64,000 bases of DNA from Candidatus Poribacteria bacterium (lineage in GTDB: Bacteria > Poribacteria > WGA-4E > JAJDTR01): positions 1-64,000 of the forward strand of contig JAJDTR010000125.1 of assembly GCA_022827055.1 (NCBI GenBank). The letters run 5' to 3'. Positions 7,958-17,040 of the stretch are shown here, piece by piece; position 1 is the first letter of the stretch, and every line of letters starts with the position of its first letter. The notes under the pieces were generated by a model, which was given only the letters and a program-made list of their open reading frames with translations, made no database searches and was not told the origin of the DNA. A program made the position numbers and the translations under genes.

Positions 7958-10636
7958 ATGTCTTTATTAACCATCCATCCAGACTTCCCAACCTCACCTT
8001 ACGATATTATTGACCCTTCCCTACGTTCTTATCCACCACCCCCGCCGCTTGTTCGAGAAATCCGCACACAAGTAAAAGCTTGGCGCGATAGTGGCTACAG
8101 AAACGCCACAGACACAAGCGTCGCTTTGCTAAATTGGTGGTTCAATACGCCTGAGCGAGATTTCCAGTATTACTTTGCTCAACGAGAAGCGGTTGAAACC
8201 ATCATTTATCTCTATGACGTTCTAGGGATAAGGAATAGCCGCGAGTTGGTGCGATTCGACCGCACGGGTCAATTGACCGATGATGATTTCAAAGAGCATT
8301 GGAATCGCTTGGTCGTGAAGATGGCGACTGGTACTGGCAAGACAAAGGTGATGAGCCTTGCCATCGCGTGGAGCTTTTTCCATAAGTTGTACGAACCGGA
8401 CTCCGACCTGTCACGCAACTTCCTAGTCATTGCTCCGAATATCATCGTGCTTGACCGCCTTTATGGTGATTTTCGAGGATTGAGTATTTTCCACAATGAC
8501 CCTGTGTTGCCCGATAACGGCTACTTTGACGGGCGTAACTGGTACACCGATTTTCAACCAAAACTGCACCGGCAGGATGAAGTGCGCACAACTTTTCCCA
8601 CCGGCAACATCTTTTTGACCAATATCCACCGCGTCTATCCCAATGACCAATCGCCGCCATCCCTGAACGATTCCAACACGATGGATTATTTCCTGCTCGG
8701 CAAACGACCGACGGGCAAGACTACAGATTCAAAGGTAGATTTGGGGGACATTGTCCGCGATATTGAAGAGTTGATGATACTGAATGACGAAGCACATCAT
8801 ATCCATGACACCCAACTGGCGTGGTACAAATCCATCGAGGACCTTCATAATCGCCTTTTGCAAAGAGGGGGCGCTCTCTCTTTACAGCTTGATGTTAGCG
8901 CAACCCCTAAACATAGCAACGGAGCTATCTTCGCTCAAACCGTGACGGACTATCCGCTCCTAGAGGCGATAACGCAAAATGTTGTCAAACGTCCGACCGT
9001 GCCTGATCAGTCGAGCCGAAACCGTCTTGTTGAAAATCCAAACCTAAAGTACACCGAAAAGTTCGCTGATTACCTCAATCTCGGTGTAACGGAATGGTTT
9101 AAAAACAGTCTTGAACACGAAAAAACAGGGAAGAAAGCTATCCTGTTTGTGATGACCGACGACACACGGAACTGCGACGAGGTGGCAGTCTATCTTGAGA
9201 ATCACCCCGAGTTGAAAGGTGCTGTGCTGGTGATTCACACCAAGAAAAACGGCGAAATATCCGAGGCGTCATCCGGTAAGGCGAGAAAGGACCTGGAGAA
9301 ACTTCGGGACCAAGCGAAAGACATTGATTCACCGGATAGCCCATACAAGGCGATTGTTTCTGTCTTGATGCTCAAAGAGGGATGGGATGTTAAGAATGTT
9401 ACGACCATCGTGGGGCTTCGCGCTTATAACTCACCGGCTAGAATCCTAGCCGAACAGACCATTGGTCGGGGCTTACGCTTGATGTATGCGGGCGAAGCAA
9501 GCGAACGCGTCAGTGTGATTGGCACAGATGCTCTTATGGATTTCATCAAGGATGAACTTGAAAAAGAGGGAGTAACTCCTGATGAAGTAGCAATGGGAGA
9601 GGACGAACCATTCGTCGGTTCTGTCATCATTGAGGTTGATAGAGATAATCCTGCTAAAGATGTTGACGCCCTTGATATTGAAATCCCGATACTGTGCCCG
9701 CGCATCTGGCGTGGAGACGCTGATTTGACCTCATTAGACGTGAACGATTTGGATTTTCAGCCTACGTTTTATTATGAGTACAGCGAGTCAGACATACAGG
9801 ATACGATTGATGTCGTTTTCAGAGACTTGGTAACTTATGATCCCACGCATGTAACCACTCTCAATAGAAACAATAGGCATTTTCGCACAGATTTCGGCGA
9901 CATTATTAGGGATTTAGCAATGGGACTCATGAGGGAGTGCTATATCAGCCAGTATGATGTGCTATACGCAAGACTTGAGGAGTTTGTAAAGTATTATTTA
10001 TTCGGGGCAACAGTAGAGTTGGACTCGCCCAACACATGGCGCAACTTGTTCGAGGAAAGCACTAGAATGATTATTCAAGAATGTTTTAAGAACGCCATTA
10101 ACGACCTAGCCCTGCAGGAACGGATACCAGCGGAGATTGATGGGTATATCAGCCTGTTGTCCACCCGTCCGTTTCCGGTTAAAGACGAAAGGTATATCCT
10201 TCCTCGAAAGTCACTGTTTAACCGAATCACCGGCGATAACAACAGTCAGCTTGAATTGGATTTTTCCCATTTCCTCGACAGTTGCCCTGATGTCGCTGCT
10301 TATGCTAAAAACTACAAGGAAAACCCGCAAGCTCGTTTTCGCCTTGATTATGTGAATTATCAGGGAAACATCGCCGACTACTATCCGGATTTCTTGGTCA
10401 GGCTCACAGATGGGCGAATTGTTATCGTTGAGACCAAAGGTCAGCAGTTTGTGGATGAGAACGTTCCGCTTAAGAAGTGTCGTCTTGCGCAATGGTGTCA
10501 CGATGTCAACGAGATAGTCCAGAGTGCTATCTATCACTCCGTCTATGTTGACTACGCCGGCTTTCAAGAGTTCAGTGCGACTCGACAGACTTTTCGTGAA
10601 TTGCTTGCATCAATGGGGCAAGTTAGGCAGAAATAG
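7958..10636 (+). CDS. type III-like restriction endonuclease, helicase-nuclease subunit (Res)
   Basis: An 892-residue SF2 helicase fused to a nuclease. Walker A is ATGTGKT at residues 123-129 and the DEAH-type box is DEAHH at 277-281. Helicase motif VI-like sequence IGRGLRLMY lies in the middle. Near the C-terminus, YYPDFLV and VIVETKG give a PD-(D/E)xK nuclease core with Asp811, Glu825 and Lys827. All key residues are present, so it should be active. The gene follows Mod by 21 bp and the two probably form one complex that cuts unmethylated DNA after ATP-driven movement. It is shorter than EcoP1I-type Res by roughly 80-100 residues and may be a divergent subfamily. Confidence 0.88.
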   Translation: MSLLTIHPDFPTSPYDIIDPSLRSYPPPPPLVREIRTQVKAWRDSGYRNATDTSVALLNWWFNTPERDFQYYFAQREAVETIIYLYDVLGIRNSRELVRFDRTGQLTDDDFKEHWNRLVVKMATGTGKTKVMSLAIAWSFFHKLYEPDSDLSRNFLVIAPNIIVLDRLYGDFRGLSIFHNDPVLPDNGYFDGRNWYTDFQPKLHRQDEVRTTFPTGNIFLTNIHRVYPNDQSPPSLNDSNTMDYFLLGKRPTGKTTDSKVDLGDIVRDIEELMILNDEAHHIHDTQLAWYKSIEDLHNRLLQRGGALSLQLDVSATPKHSNGAIFAQTVTDYPLLEAITQNVVKRPTVPDQSSRNRLVENPNLKYTEKFADYLNLGVTEWFKNSLEHEKTGKKAILFVMTDDTRNCDEVAVYLENHPELKGAVLVIHTKKNGEISEASSGKARKDLEKLRDQAKDIDSPDSPYKAIVSVLMLKEGWDVKNVTTIVGLRAYNSPARILAEQTIGRGLRLMYAGEASERVSVIGTDALMDFIKDELEKEGVTPDEVAMGEDEPFVGSVIIEVDRDNPAKDVDALDIEIPILCPRIWRGDADLTSLDVNDLDFQPTFYYEYSESDIQDTIDVVFRDLVTYDPTHVTTLNRNNRHFRTDFGDIIRDLAMGLMRECYISQYDVLYARLEEFVKYYLFGATVELDSPNTWRNLFEESTRMIIQECFKNAINDLALQERIPAEIDGYISLLSTRPFPVKDERYILPRKSLFNRITGDNNSQLELDFSHFLDSCPDVAAYAKNYKENPQARFRLDYVNYQGNIADYYPDFLVRLTDGRIVIVETKGQQFVDENVPLKKCRLAQWCHDVNEIVQSAIYHSVYVDYAGFQEFSATRQTFRELLASMGQVRQK

Positions 10637-10709
10637 GTGTTATAAGTAAAGAGATGTCTCGCCAAAGGGGAATTTTGAGCGCACGTGAGGCTCTAGGACA
10701 GAGGCAAGA

Positions 10710-10856
10710 ATGAACGAAACAGAAGCAATCGAAATCTTGGAAGATGTTCAAGGCCAACTTCAAACGGAAGGACACATGGTGCCAAAAAGCGGAAGCGAGA
10801 ACGGCGAGCGGGACAACCGTGCTGAGCGATCATCCCGAAGCCGTGGCGGAGAGTAG
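10710..10856 (+). CDS. small hypothetical protein downstream of Res
   Basis: A 48-codon ORF starting 73 bp after the Res stop, with a GAGGCAAG sequence 4-11 bp before the ATG. The product begins MNETEAIEILEDVQGQL, a plausible helical start, then turns into charged low-complexity sequence (Arg, Ser, Glu, Gly). It may be the 5' remnant of a longer gene truncated by the repeat-rich region that follows. No family recognised. Confidence 0.3.
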   Translation: MNETEAIEILEDVQGQLQTEGHMVPKSGSENGERDNRAERSSRSRGGE

Positions 10857-11534
10857 GATTTATATTCATTGCGACTGAAATTATACCCTACACTCCGCAC
10901 CTTACAAGTGCTAATTTAGGTATTTTTTGGTATCGTTCCAGCGATTAATGGTGATAGCATAGACTGTATTCTAATTAAATATAACGTACTATATATTGAA
11001 ATTTCAATGCTAGACTGATGCGAACATCGCCCATCAAGTAACACTCGCCAAAAGCTAGTTATAGGGCGAAAAACGAGGGTTTACTGACAAAAGAATTGTA
11101 CCGCCAGGAATAATGGTGTAATACCCACATTGCGCTCCTCTGGAGCGAGTTACTTGTGGAAAGAATTATTCCGCAAGGGATAATAGGGGCTACCAATAAA
11201 TTCTGTAAACCTGAAAAATAGGTGCGGAGAGTAGGTTATACACATAGGATTAGCGTAATTCGGTTCGTAGTAGCGCAATTTATTGCGCGTCTTCTGTTGG
11301 ATCAACCTCTCTAGCGCGACTTCCTGTCGCCAGCAAGCTCGCTCCTACATCAAAGTTATATGGTGAGCATTGCCCACCATGTCTTGTAGGATGCGATTGA
11401 GAATCATCAAATCCGCGAATCTCCCTCTAACCGAGATTATGCAAGCGATTGCCCCAAGGAGATCGCTATCGATCAATTGAGCCGGATAACTACAAACGAT
11501 TGTCTCTACAAAAACAGGGGTGACAATCGTAGCC
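10857..11534. repeat. intergenic repeat region with short hairpins
   Basis: There is no credible gene here. The region holds a CGCTCC-TCT-GGAGCG hairpin at 11133-11147 and an ATTATTCC-GCAA-GGGATAAT hairpin near 11165. It also has a related degenerate copy near 11095-11115 and a GGTGAGCA/TGCCCACC palindrome near 11359-11376. These are the same modules as in the 21022-21460 tandem repeats. Confidence 0.6.
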
Positions 11535-12164
11535 CTATAACTTCTGAAATAACGTCACATTCTTTCGTGGAAACTCAACCTTCCAATCATACTGCTCGGC
11601 AATCCATAACATCGTTTCGCGCGTGTAGAAACACACATGCGTCGGTTCGCGGTGGTACCACCAACGGGTAAAATCCACCCCTGCTTCTAACATCTCGGTC
11701 ATGACCCCGAGCCAACCCCCGCTTCGCAGCAGTCCGTCCAGTCGCCGAAACTCCCTTCCCGGCTGATAGAAGTGCTCCACCGTCTCCGTGCACGTGATGA
11801 AGTCGTATGTGCGGCTGAAAACATCGGCGCTAGGTGCGAAGAAGGGATCGTAGACGCTCATCCGATATCCCTGCTCCTCAAGCATCACCGAGAGCGTCGG
11901 TCCCGGTCCTGAACCGAAATCAAGTCCTTCGGCGGCGGCGGGTAACTTGGGAATTAGGTGGGTGCTCAGCCGGCTGAGAAACTCGCGGTAACGGGGATCA
12001 TCGGGGCTGTTTTCGTGGAGTCGATACCGGGCAAGTTCGGCGTCCTCCTCCAGATGGTATTCCGATGACAGAAAGGTGAGTTGACAGACATCACACCGCC
12101 AATATTGCTTGTCGTCGACGGTCGCGAAATCTAGGACTTGCTCCGAGCAACATAGCGGACACAT
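11535..12164 (-). CDS. SAM-dependent methyltransferase with N-terminal zinc ribbon
   Basis: A 209-residue class I methyltransferase. Residues 1-30 hold two CxxC pairs (MCPLCC and RCDVCQ), a zinc-ribbon-like knuckle. Motif I follows as LDFGSGPGP, with VYDPF as the acidic end of strand 2 and TCTETVEHF as the motif IV region. ATG 12164 is 5 bp after the stop of the upstream hydrolase gene, so the two are co-transcribed and translationally linked. An extension to 12206 would overlap that gene and is less likely. The substrate is unknown. Confidence 0.75.
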   Translation of the reverse strand: MCPLCCSEQVLDFATVDDKQYWRCDVCQLTFLSSEYHLEEDAELARYRLHENSPDDPRYREFLSRLSTHLIPKLPAAAEGLDFGSGPGPTLSVMLEEQGYRMSVYDPFFAPSADVFSRTYDFITCTETVEHFYQPGREFRRLDGLLRSGGWLGVMTEMLEAGVDFTRWWYHREPTHVCFYTRETMLWIAEQYDWKVEFPRKNVTLFQKL

Positions 12165-12169
12165 GTGCC

Positions 12170-12907
12170 TTACCGACCGAGTTCGCCGAATTGCTCTTGA
12201 ACCCAATGGACGACCGTGGTCACCATTAGGCTGGTTGATTCGTCGCTAAAAACGTGGTCGGCGCCTTCCAACTCGATGAGTTCCTTGGGCTCGTTGGCAT
12301 TCTCGAATATCTCGCGGGATTCCCCTATCGGCACAACATCGTCTTCCGTGCCGTGAACGAGCAGCCAAGGAACTGTAATCCGCGTAGCGCGATCCACGAC
12401 ACTGTCAATCTGTGCCATATCATCCATATAGGCGCTTGACAGCGGACATTCCGGTTTATCCCACATGAATCCCTCGTCGGGCGTTTCGTCGCCGAATTCG
12501 GTTTGAGCGAAGGTCTTCGTGTGGACCATGCCGGCTAGCGAAACCAGCAGTTTAATCCGATTGTCTTGACTCGCGCGCAGCACGCCCACCGCGCCTCCCA
12601 TGCTGTGACCGACGTAGCAAATCGAGTAATCACCCAATGCATCAATCACCGACCCGAGATCCTCGACTTCTTTCGAGATTGTCGAGTCGATGAATCTCCC
12701 TTCCGAGCCGCCGTTGCCCGAAAAAGAGAAACGCAATGCGGGGATTCCGACGGCGGCTAAGCCGTTCGCCAACGCTGCGACAAAGGGGCGGTCCTTGTTG
12801 CCGGTGACGCCGTGCCCTAAAACCACCATTTGCTTGAAACTTGCTTCCCCTTGATGGAAACTGTAATCGAGACGTTCCCCTTGTGAATTTCTTATGTCGC
12901 CGAACAT
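12170..12907 (-). CDS. alpha/beta hydrolase (serine esterase/peptidase-like)
   Basis: A 245-residue alpha/beta hydrolase. An oxyanion-region GHGVTGNKDRP lies near the N-terminus. The nucleophile elbow is GHSMGG, the acid lies in HGTEDDVVP and the histidine in GADHVF, giving a complete Ser-Asp-His triad. ATG 12907 has AGGAAAGCT just upstream and is preferred over the upstream ATG 12946. No signal peptide is visible, so it is probably cytoplasmic. It is the first gene of a two-gene unit with the methyltransferase. Confidence 0.8.
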   Translation of the reverse strand: MFGDIRNSQGERLDYSFHQGEASFKQMVVLGHGVTGNKDRPFVAALANGLAAVGIPALRFSFSGNGGSEGRFIDSTISKEVEDLGSVIDALGDYSICYVGHSMGGAVGVLRASQDNRIKLLVSLAGMVHTKTFAQTEFGDETPDEGFMWDKPECPLSSAYMDDMAQIDSVVDRATRITVPWLLVHGTEDDVVPIGESREIFENANEPKELIELEGADHVFSDESTSLMVTTVVHWVQEQFGELGR

Positions 12908-13108
12908 AGCTTTCCTCGAATCGAAAATTATTGTAGAGAGAAACAACCGACGCTTTGACTATCGCCGGTTACGTGTGATGAGATGTTGGGTTTCACTAGA
13001 CATGTGAGGCTTCTCGCAAAACCGAACACCGAAATCGAAAGGAATTGCTAGGTGTTTTTCATGGTTGCCGTTCAACCCAACCTACGTACCTGGGTATACG
13101 CTAGGGCA

Positions 13109-13356
13109 TGTTGACATTTATGTAAGGTGTGTCCATGATTCGCCCATAAGTCTCTATTGTAGGGGAGAGGTACGATCTCTATCGGAGTTCTATCGCGCTG
13201 GGATCTCTATCGCAGTCACTATTCGTTCCTTTGATCTATCCGTTCGCTTGATCCCAACCTCTACGGAAATTGACCCAATGTAGGGGCGGCCATTGTGGTT
13301 ACCCCTACATACTGCCTCAAGTGAATCAATATTTGCTCAATTTTCAGATGTCAACA
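13109..13356. mobile_element. MITE-like element with TGTTGACATTT terminal inverted repeats, copy 1
   Basis: The left end TGTTGACATTT (13109-13119) is mirrored at the right end by AGATGTCAACA (13346-13356) with one mismatch. The interior shares left, middle and right segments with the 130-bp element at 46379-46508. This copy is longer because it contains extra GATC-bounded repeat units and a GTAGGGG...CCCCTAC palindrome. No transposase is encoded. Confidence 0.55.
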
Positions 13357-13437
13357 GAATCTAGATTATTCTCGATATTTGTGCTATTATTTAGTTTGGA
13401 GAGTATAAGTGACTCTCAACAACAAAAGAGACTTTCG

Positions 13438-13536
13438 ATGGACACATTAAAGAAATTCGGGATTTGGGCGGCAATCGCGGTAGCGATAGTCACTGTTATC
13501 TCGTTTTGGCGGATGTTCCGACTCAATCCGAAATGA
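13438..13536 (+). CDS. small single-pass membrane peptide, N-terminal half of a split ORF
   Basis: A 32-residue product with one membrane helix (FGIWAAIAVAIVTVISFW) followed by positive residues. Its stop overlaps the next start in ATGA. Together with the following ORF it resembles the membrane-plus-coiled-coil layout of the protein at 30375-30788. It is probably either a translationally coupled pair or one frameshifted gene. Confidence 0.4.
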   Translation: MDTLKKFGIWAAIAVAIVTVISFWRMFRLNPK

Positions 13537-13694
13537 ACACGGGATTTGGTCTTATTCGAGCCGATATTCAGGCACTACGCCAAGAGTTAACGCGTATAGA
13601 ATCTGGTATTCAGACGAATACTCAAAACCACATAAACCATCTAGAACACCATGGCGAAAAAGTCTCAGTGGTGCGCGAATCCCAAGACAAGTGA
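13533..13694 (+). CDS. small coiled-coil protein overlapping the preceding membrane peptide
   Basis: A 53-residue hydrophilic product, MNTGFGLIRADIQALRQELT onwards, with heptad-like hydrophobic spacing. Its ATG lies inside the ATGA overlap with the upstream peptide. The natural full product would be a membrane anchor followed by a short coiled coil. No catalytic motif. Function unknown. Confidence 0.4.
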   Translation: MNTGFGLIRADIQALRQELTRIESGIQTNTQNHINHLEHHGEKVSVVRESQDK

Positions 13695-13830
13695 TTCTGT
13701 ACGCTCTATGCTCCCATGAAACTTTGAGGTTCCTAGAGGTTAAAACACAATAGGTGCGCCGGAATCGGAACTAAGGATTTGGGAGTTGCGTGATAATTTA
13801 CCGGTTGGGACTCGCGAAGGGAGATAGCAC

Positions 13831-13874
13831 AAAAAACCTCCCGACTTGCCCTAGAACAGGGACAAGCCAAGAGG
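13831..13874 (-). terminator. rho-independent terminator of the molybdenum hydroxylase operon
   Basis: Read on the minus strand, an outer CCTC/GAGG stem and an inner CTTGTCCCT/AGGGCAAG stem are followed directly by six T. It lies 23 bp after the stop of the molybdopterin subunit gene. Confidence 0.75.
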
Positions 13875-13896
13875 TATCTGTTTCAAACAGGTGTGC

Positions 13897-16203
13897 TCAC
13901 CTACTACCGTTGCCGTTGCTCTTCAATGCATTAACAATCTTCTCCGGCTTAATCGGCAGGTCGTTAATTCGTACACCGGTGGCGTCGGTCACAGCGTTCG
14001 CAAAGGTGGCTAACGTTGGCGTGAGCGAAGGCTCGCCGACCCCTTTTGCGCCGTAAGGTCCATTGGGAGCGGGCACTTCCACGATGACACTCTCGATTCT
14101 GGGAATGTCCGCTGTTGTCGGGACGCGGTAATCGACAAAACCGGGATTCACATTACCCTTCTCGTCGTACTGCATCTCCTCCATCATCGACCAGGCGTAT
14201 CCCTGAACGACTCCCCCTTCAATCTGCCCTTCAACCGCTATCGGGTTAATCGCGAAACCCACGTCCTGCGAGGCAACTGTCCTGAGAACCTTGGTGTTCC
14301 CCGTTTCCGGGTTGACCTCGACTTTGGCGATTTGCACCGCGACGGCGGGGGCGCTCAGTCTTCCCGACAACGAGCCCTTACCGACAATCGGACCGCCGGT
14401 CGTGCTCAAGCTGTATGCCGCCAATTCACCGAGGGAGAGCGATTTGGGCGCATCTCCGTTTGTCAGAGACACTTTCCCGTCTCTGAGTTCGACATGCTCA
14501 ATATCCGTATTCAACCGTTGCGCCGCGAGCTCGAGCAGTCGTCCCCGCGCATCCTCGGCTGCCAGTTTCGCGGTATTCCCCATGGTGAAGGTGACAACGC
14601 TTCCGCCCGAACCGGTATTGTACGGCGCGGAATTCGTATCGCCGCGAGTGATCGATACCTGTTCATACGGCACCGTCAGAACCTCGGCGGCAATCTGTGC
14701 CATTGCCGTATCTGTTCCGGTGATATCCATTGAACCGTGGAACAGTCGAACGCTGCCGTCTTCATGAACGGAGACGTACACGGCGCCCGGTCCGCATCCG
14801 TTTGTCCAATCGCCCACGGCGACGCCCCAGCCCTGGTTCGGACCTTTCTCGCGATTCCACCAATCAACGGCGTCCGCCGCCGCTTTCAGGGTTTCTTTGT
14901 AACCGACTATCGGCTCGGTAGCCCCTGCGGGCACCTGATCCCCCTCCTCTCGCATGTTTTTCATGCGGAGGTCGACGGGGTCCATGCCGATAATGGTTGC
15001 TATCTCGTCAAGTTGGGATTCAGCCGCGAAGATCGCTTGCGGCGCTCCGGGTGCGCGGTACGATGTGGTACCGGACTTGTTCGTGTGTACCGCGTAGGCG
15101 TCCATCTGGAGGTGCGGGAATTTGTAGACGCCGCGGATGCGGATGGTGTTGGCAATAGGTCCGCCGGCAACGGAGCCGCAGTCCCAGAAAGCGAGCGCCT
15201 TGCGGGCAACAATTGTTCCATCGTCCATCACGCCGGTCTTGAGCTTGATAACGCACCCTGCTCCCGGCCTGCCGTCAAGAAACTCCTCTTCGCGGTTCAA
15301 CTGTGCTTTGACCGGACGACCTGTTTTTTGCGATAGGATCACAGCCGGCACGTGTGTGGCTTGGATATTGAAACGCCCGCCAAAACCGCCGCCCATAGTT
15401 ACGCCGACGACGTTGATGTCGCTCAGCGGTATTCCAAGCACGCCGGCAATACCCGAACGGATAGCGAAGTGGCCCTGAGTGCTTGCCCAAACGGTCAGTT
15501 TGCCGGAAGGTTCTGCTTGAGCGACCGATACATGCGGCTCCATGTACACCTGATGAACGCGCGGGATGGTATAAGTTCCTTCGACGACGACATCAGACTC
15601 GGCGAACCCTTGTTCCACGTCGCCCGCAGATTCGTGCGTCTCACCAGCCACATTGTAGTAAATCTCATCGTCGAGTCCCCCCAACTCGGCATTCAATCTC
15701 TCAATTTCGGCGCTGTTGTCCTCGCCCGTCTCTTTAGACAGTTTCTTGAGTTGTCTCGTGATGACCCGTCTCCTCGGGCCATCCTTCGTTCTATCGTTGA
15801 GCAGATGGGGTGCATCGGGCTTGATTGACTCCATCACATCCTGCACGACGGGCAGCGGTTCATATTCGACTTTAACCAACTCCGCGGCTTCCTCGGCGAT
15901 GTCGGGATCCGTCGCGGCAACTGCGCCTAGCGGTTCACCGTAATACAGCACCTTTTCCTTCGCAAAAACGGCCCGTCCGGTCGGGATGTCGTCTTGTGTA
16001 ATGATCGCATGAACCCCGGGCAGCTTCTCAGCCTCGCTCGTATCGATGCTTAGGATTTTCGCGTGCACTTCCGTACTGCGGAAGATTCTCGCGTGGAGCA
16101 TCCCGGGAAAGTTGATATCCGCCCCATACTTTGCCGCGCCCGTCACCTTCTCTAGGGCGTCAACTCTTGGTACTCCCTTTCCAACTACTGCGTGTTCTGA
16201 CAT
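13897..16203 (-). CDS. molybdenum hydroxylase, molybdopterin-binding large subunit (xanthine dehydrogenase/CoxL family)
   Basis: A 768-residue catalytic subunit that oxidises an aldehyde, N-heterocycle or similar substrate at a Mo-pyranopterin centre. The N-terminal a/b hammerhead domain is followed by GGGFGGRF, SYRAPGAPQ and, near the C-terminus, GAKGVGEPS, whose Glu (about residue 724) is the catalytic base. The AYRCSFR signature of form I CO dehydrogenase is absent, so CO is unlikely. An unusual charged insertion of about 45 residues sits at about 137-184 (RRRVITRQLKKLSKETGE), before the second domain. It is the last gene of the operon and is followed by a strong terminator. Confidence 0.92.
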   Translation of the reverse strand: MSEHAVVGKGVPRVDALEKVTGAAKYGADINFPGMLHARIFRSTEVHAKILSIDTSEAEKLPGVHAIITQDDIPTGRAVFAKEKVLYYGEPLGAVAATDPDIAEEAAELVKVEYEPLPVVQDVMESIKPDAPHLLNDRTKDGPRRRVITRQLKKLSKETGEDNSAEIERLNAELGGLDDEIYYNVAGETHESAGDVEQGFAESDVVVEGTYTIPRVHQVYMEPHVSVAQAEPSGKLTVWASTQGHFAIRSGIAGVLGIPLSDINVVGVTMGGGFGGRFNIQATHVPAVILSQKTGRPVKAQLNREEEFLDGRPGAGCVIKLKTGVMDDGTIVARKALAFWDCGSVAGGPIANTIRIRGVYKFPHLQMDAYAVHTNKSGTTSYRAPGAPQAIFAAESQLDEIATIIGMDPVDLRMKNMREEGDQVPAGATEPIVGYKETLKAAADAVDWWNREKGPNQGWGVAVGDWTNGCGPGAVYVSVHEDGSVRLFHGSMDITGTDTAMAQIAAEVLTVPYEQVSITRGDTNSAPYNTGSGGSVVTFTMGNTAKLAAEDARGRLLELAAQRLNTDIEHVELRDGKVSLTNGDAPKSLSLGELAAYSLSTTGGPIVGKGSLSGRLSAPAVAVQIAKVEVNPETGNTKVLRTVASQDVGFAINPIAVEGQIEGGVVQGYAWSMMEEMQYDEKGNVNPGFVDYRVPTTADIPRIESVIVEVPAPNGPYGAKGVGEPSLTPTLATFANAVTDATGVRINDLPIKPEKIVNALKSNGNGSR

Positions 16204-16320
16204 GGCGCTCCTACCTTCTCTAGTTGAATGAGTCAGGGAAACTATTTAGTTCGTGTTAGTGTAAAGGCTCGGTTTAATGGAAAGCCCGTGGACAAATGCT
16301 GTCAACAACTGTGCCTCACG

Positions 16321-16515
16321 CTACAGATTCGCGACTGCATCTTGCAACTTGCCGCGTCCCAAAGCCACATTGCATCGCTTGCACGTATTAATGGTTTTGT
16401 CGCCAATCTCGCGGCTGTAAAGCACCTTTACGCCGGTCCTGTTGCATACGGGGCAAGTTCCTCTGCCACTGTTATATTCTGAACGGATGCCGTGTCCTCG
16501 ATGGGTTTTCGCCAT
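16321..16515 (-). CDS. small zinc-ribbon protein inside the molybdenum hydroxylase operon
   Basis: A 64-residue basic protein with CPVC and CKRC pairs spaced for one zinc ribbon, starting MAKTHRGHGIRSEY. It lies between the iron-sulfur and molybdopterin subunit genes on the same strand, 27 bp after the first. Proteins with this MA(K/T)KHRGKG-type start are, as I recall, short zinc-ribbon proteins in several phyla. Whether it is related to the hydroxylase or only co-transcribed is unclear. Confidence 0.65.
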   Translation of the reverse strand: MAKTHRGHGIRSEYNSGRGTCPVCNRTGVKVLYSREIGDKTINTCKRCNVALGRGKLQDAVANL

Positions 16516-16542
16516 TCTAATTCACCTTCTTTCGTCTTGTTT

Positions 16543-17022
16543 TTAAGCATTTGCGCGCATGGTTTCTGCCGCGCTCAATACTGCCTCGATAATTTTCGTA
16601 TATCCTGTGCACCGACAGATGTTTCCGCCGAGCGCGTGCCGCATTTCGTCTTCCGGTATGTCGGGATTGTCGTCAAGCAACGCTTTGGCAGCCATGATAA
16701 AGCCGGGAGTGCAAAAACCGCACTGATATCCGCCCTTCTCCAGAAAGGCTTGCTGGACCGGGTGTAGCTCTCCGGGGTTGGAGATCCCTTCGATTGTGGT
16801 AACCTCTTTTCCGTTCGCGCTGACCCCAAGCATCATACATGATGTGACCGGTTCGCCATCGACGATTACGGTGCAAGCGCCGCAATCTCCGGTGCTGCAC
16901 CCCTCTTTTGTTCCCGTCAACCCGATTGTGTCGCGAATGACCGCCAACAAGGTTTTGCGGGGCTCGACAAACAGCTCCTGCAAATCACCATTGACGGTAA
17001 AACTTATCGGATGTTTCCTCAT
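16543..17022 (-). CDS. molybdenum hydroxylase, (2Fe-2S) small subunit (CoxS family)
   Basis: A 159-residue iron-sulfur subunit that passes electrons from the Mo site to FAD. The plant-type cluster is bound by the Cys set in EGCSTGDCGACTV plus the Cys in TSCMM. The second cluster uses CGFCTPG and CRCTGY. Length and Cys spacing are normal for the family. It starts 18 bp after the FAD subunit stop in the same operon. Confidence 0.95.
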   Translation of the reverse strand: MRKHPISFTVNGDLQELFVEPRKTLLAVIRDTIGLTGTKEGCSTGDCGACTVIVDGEPVTSCMMLGVSANGKEVTTIEGISNPGELHPVQQAFLEKGGYQCGFCTPGFIMAAKALLDDNPDIPEDEMRHALGGNICRCTGYTKIIEAVLSAAETMRANA

Positions 17023-17040
17023 ATTTGCGCGGTTCCTTTT

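Noticed and set aside
14737-15336. 199-codon plus-strand open frame
   Set aside because: Antisense shadow of the molybdopterin subunit gene, with no ribosome site and no family features.
13897-16203. CO dehydrogenase form I
   Set aside because: The AYRCSFR-type active-site signature is absent; only a general molybdenum hydroxylase is supported.
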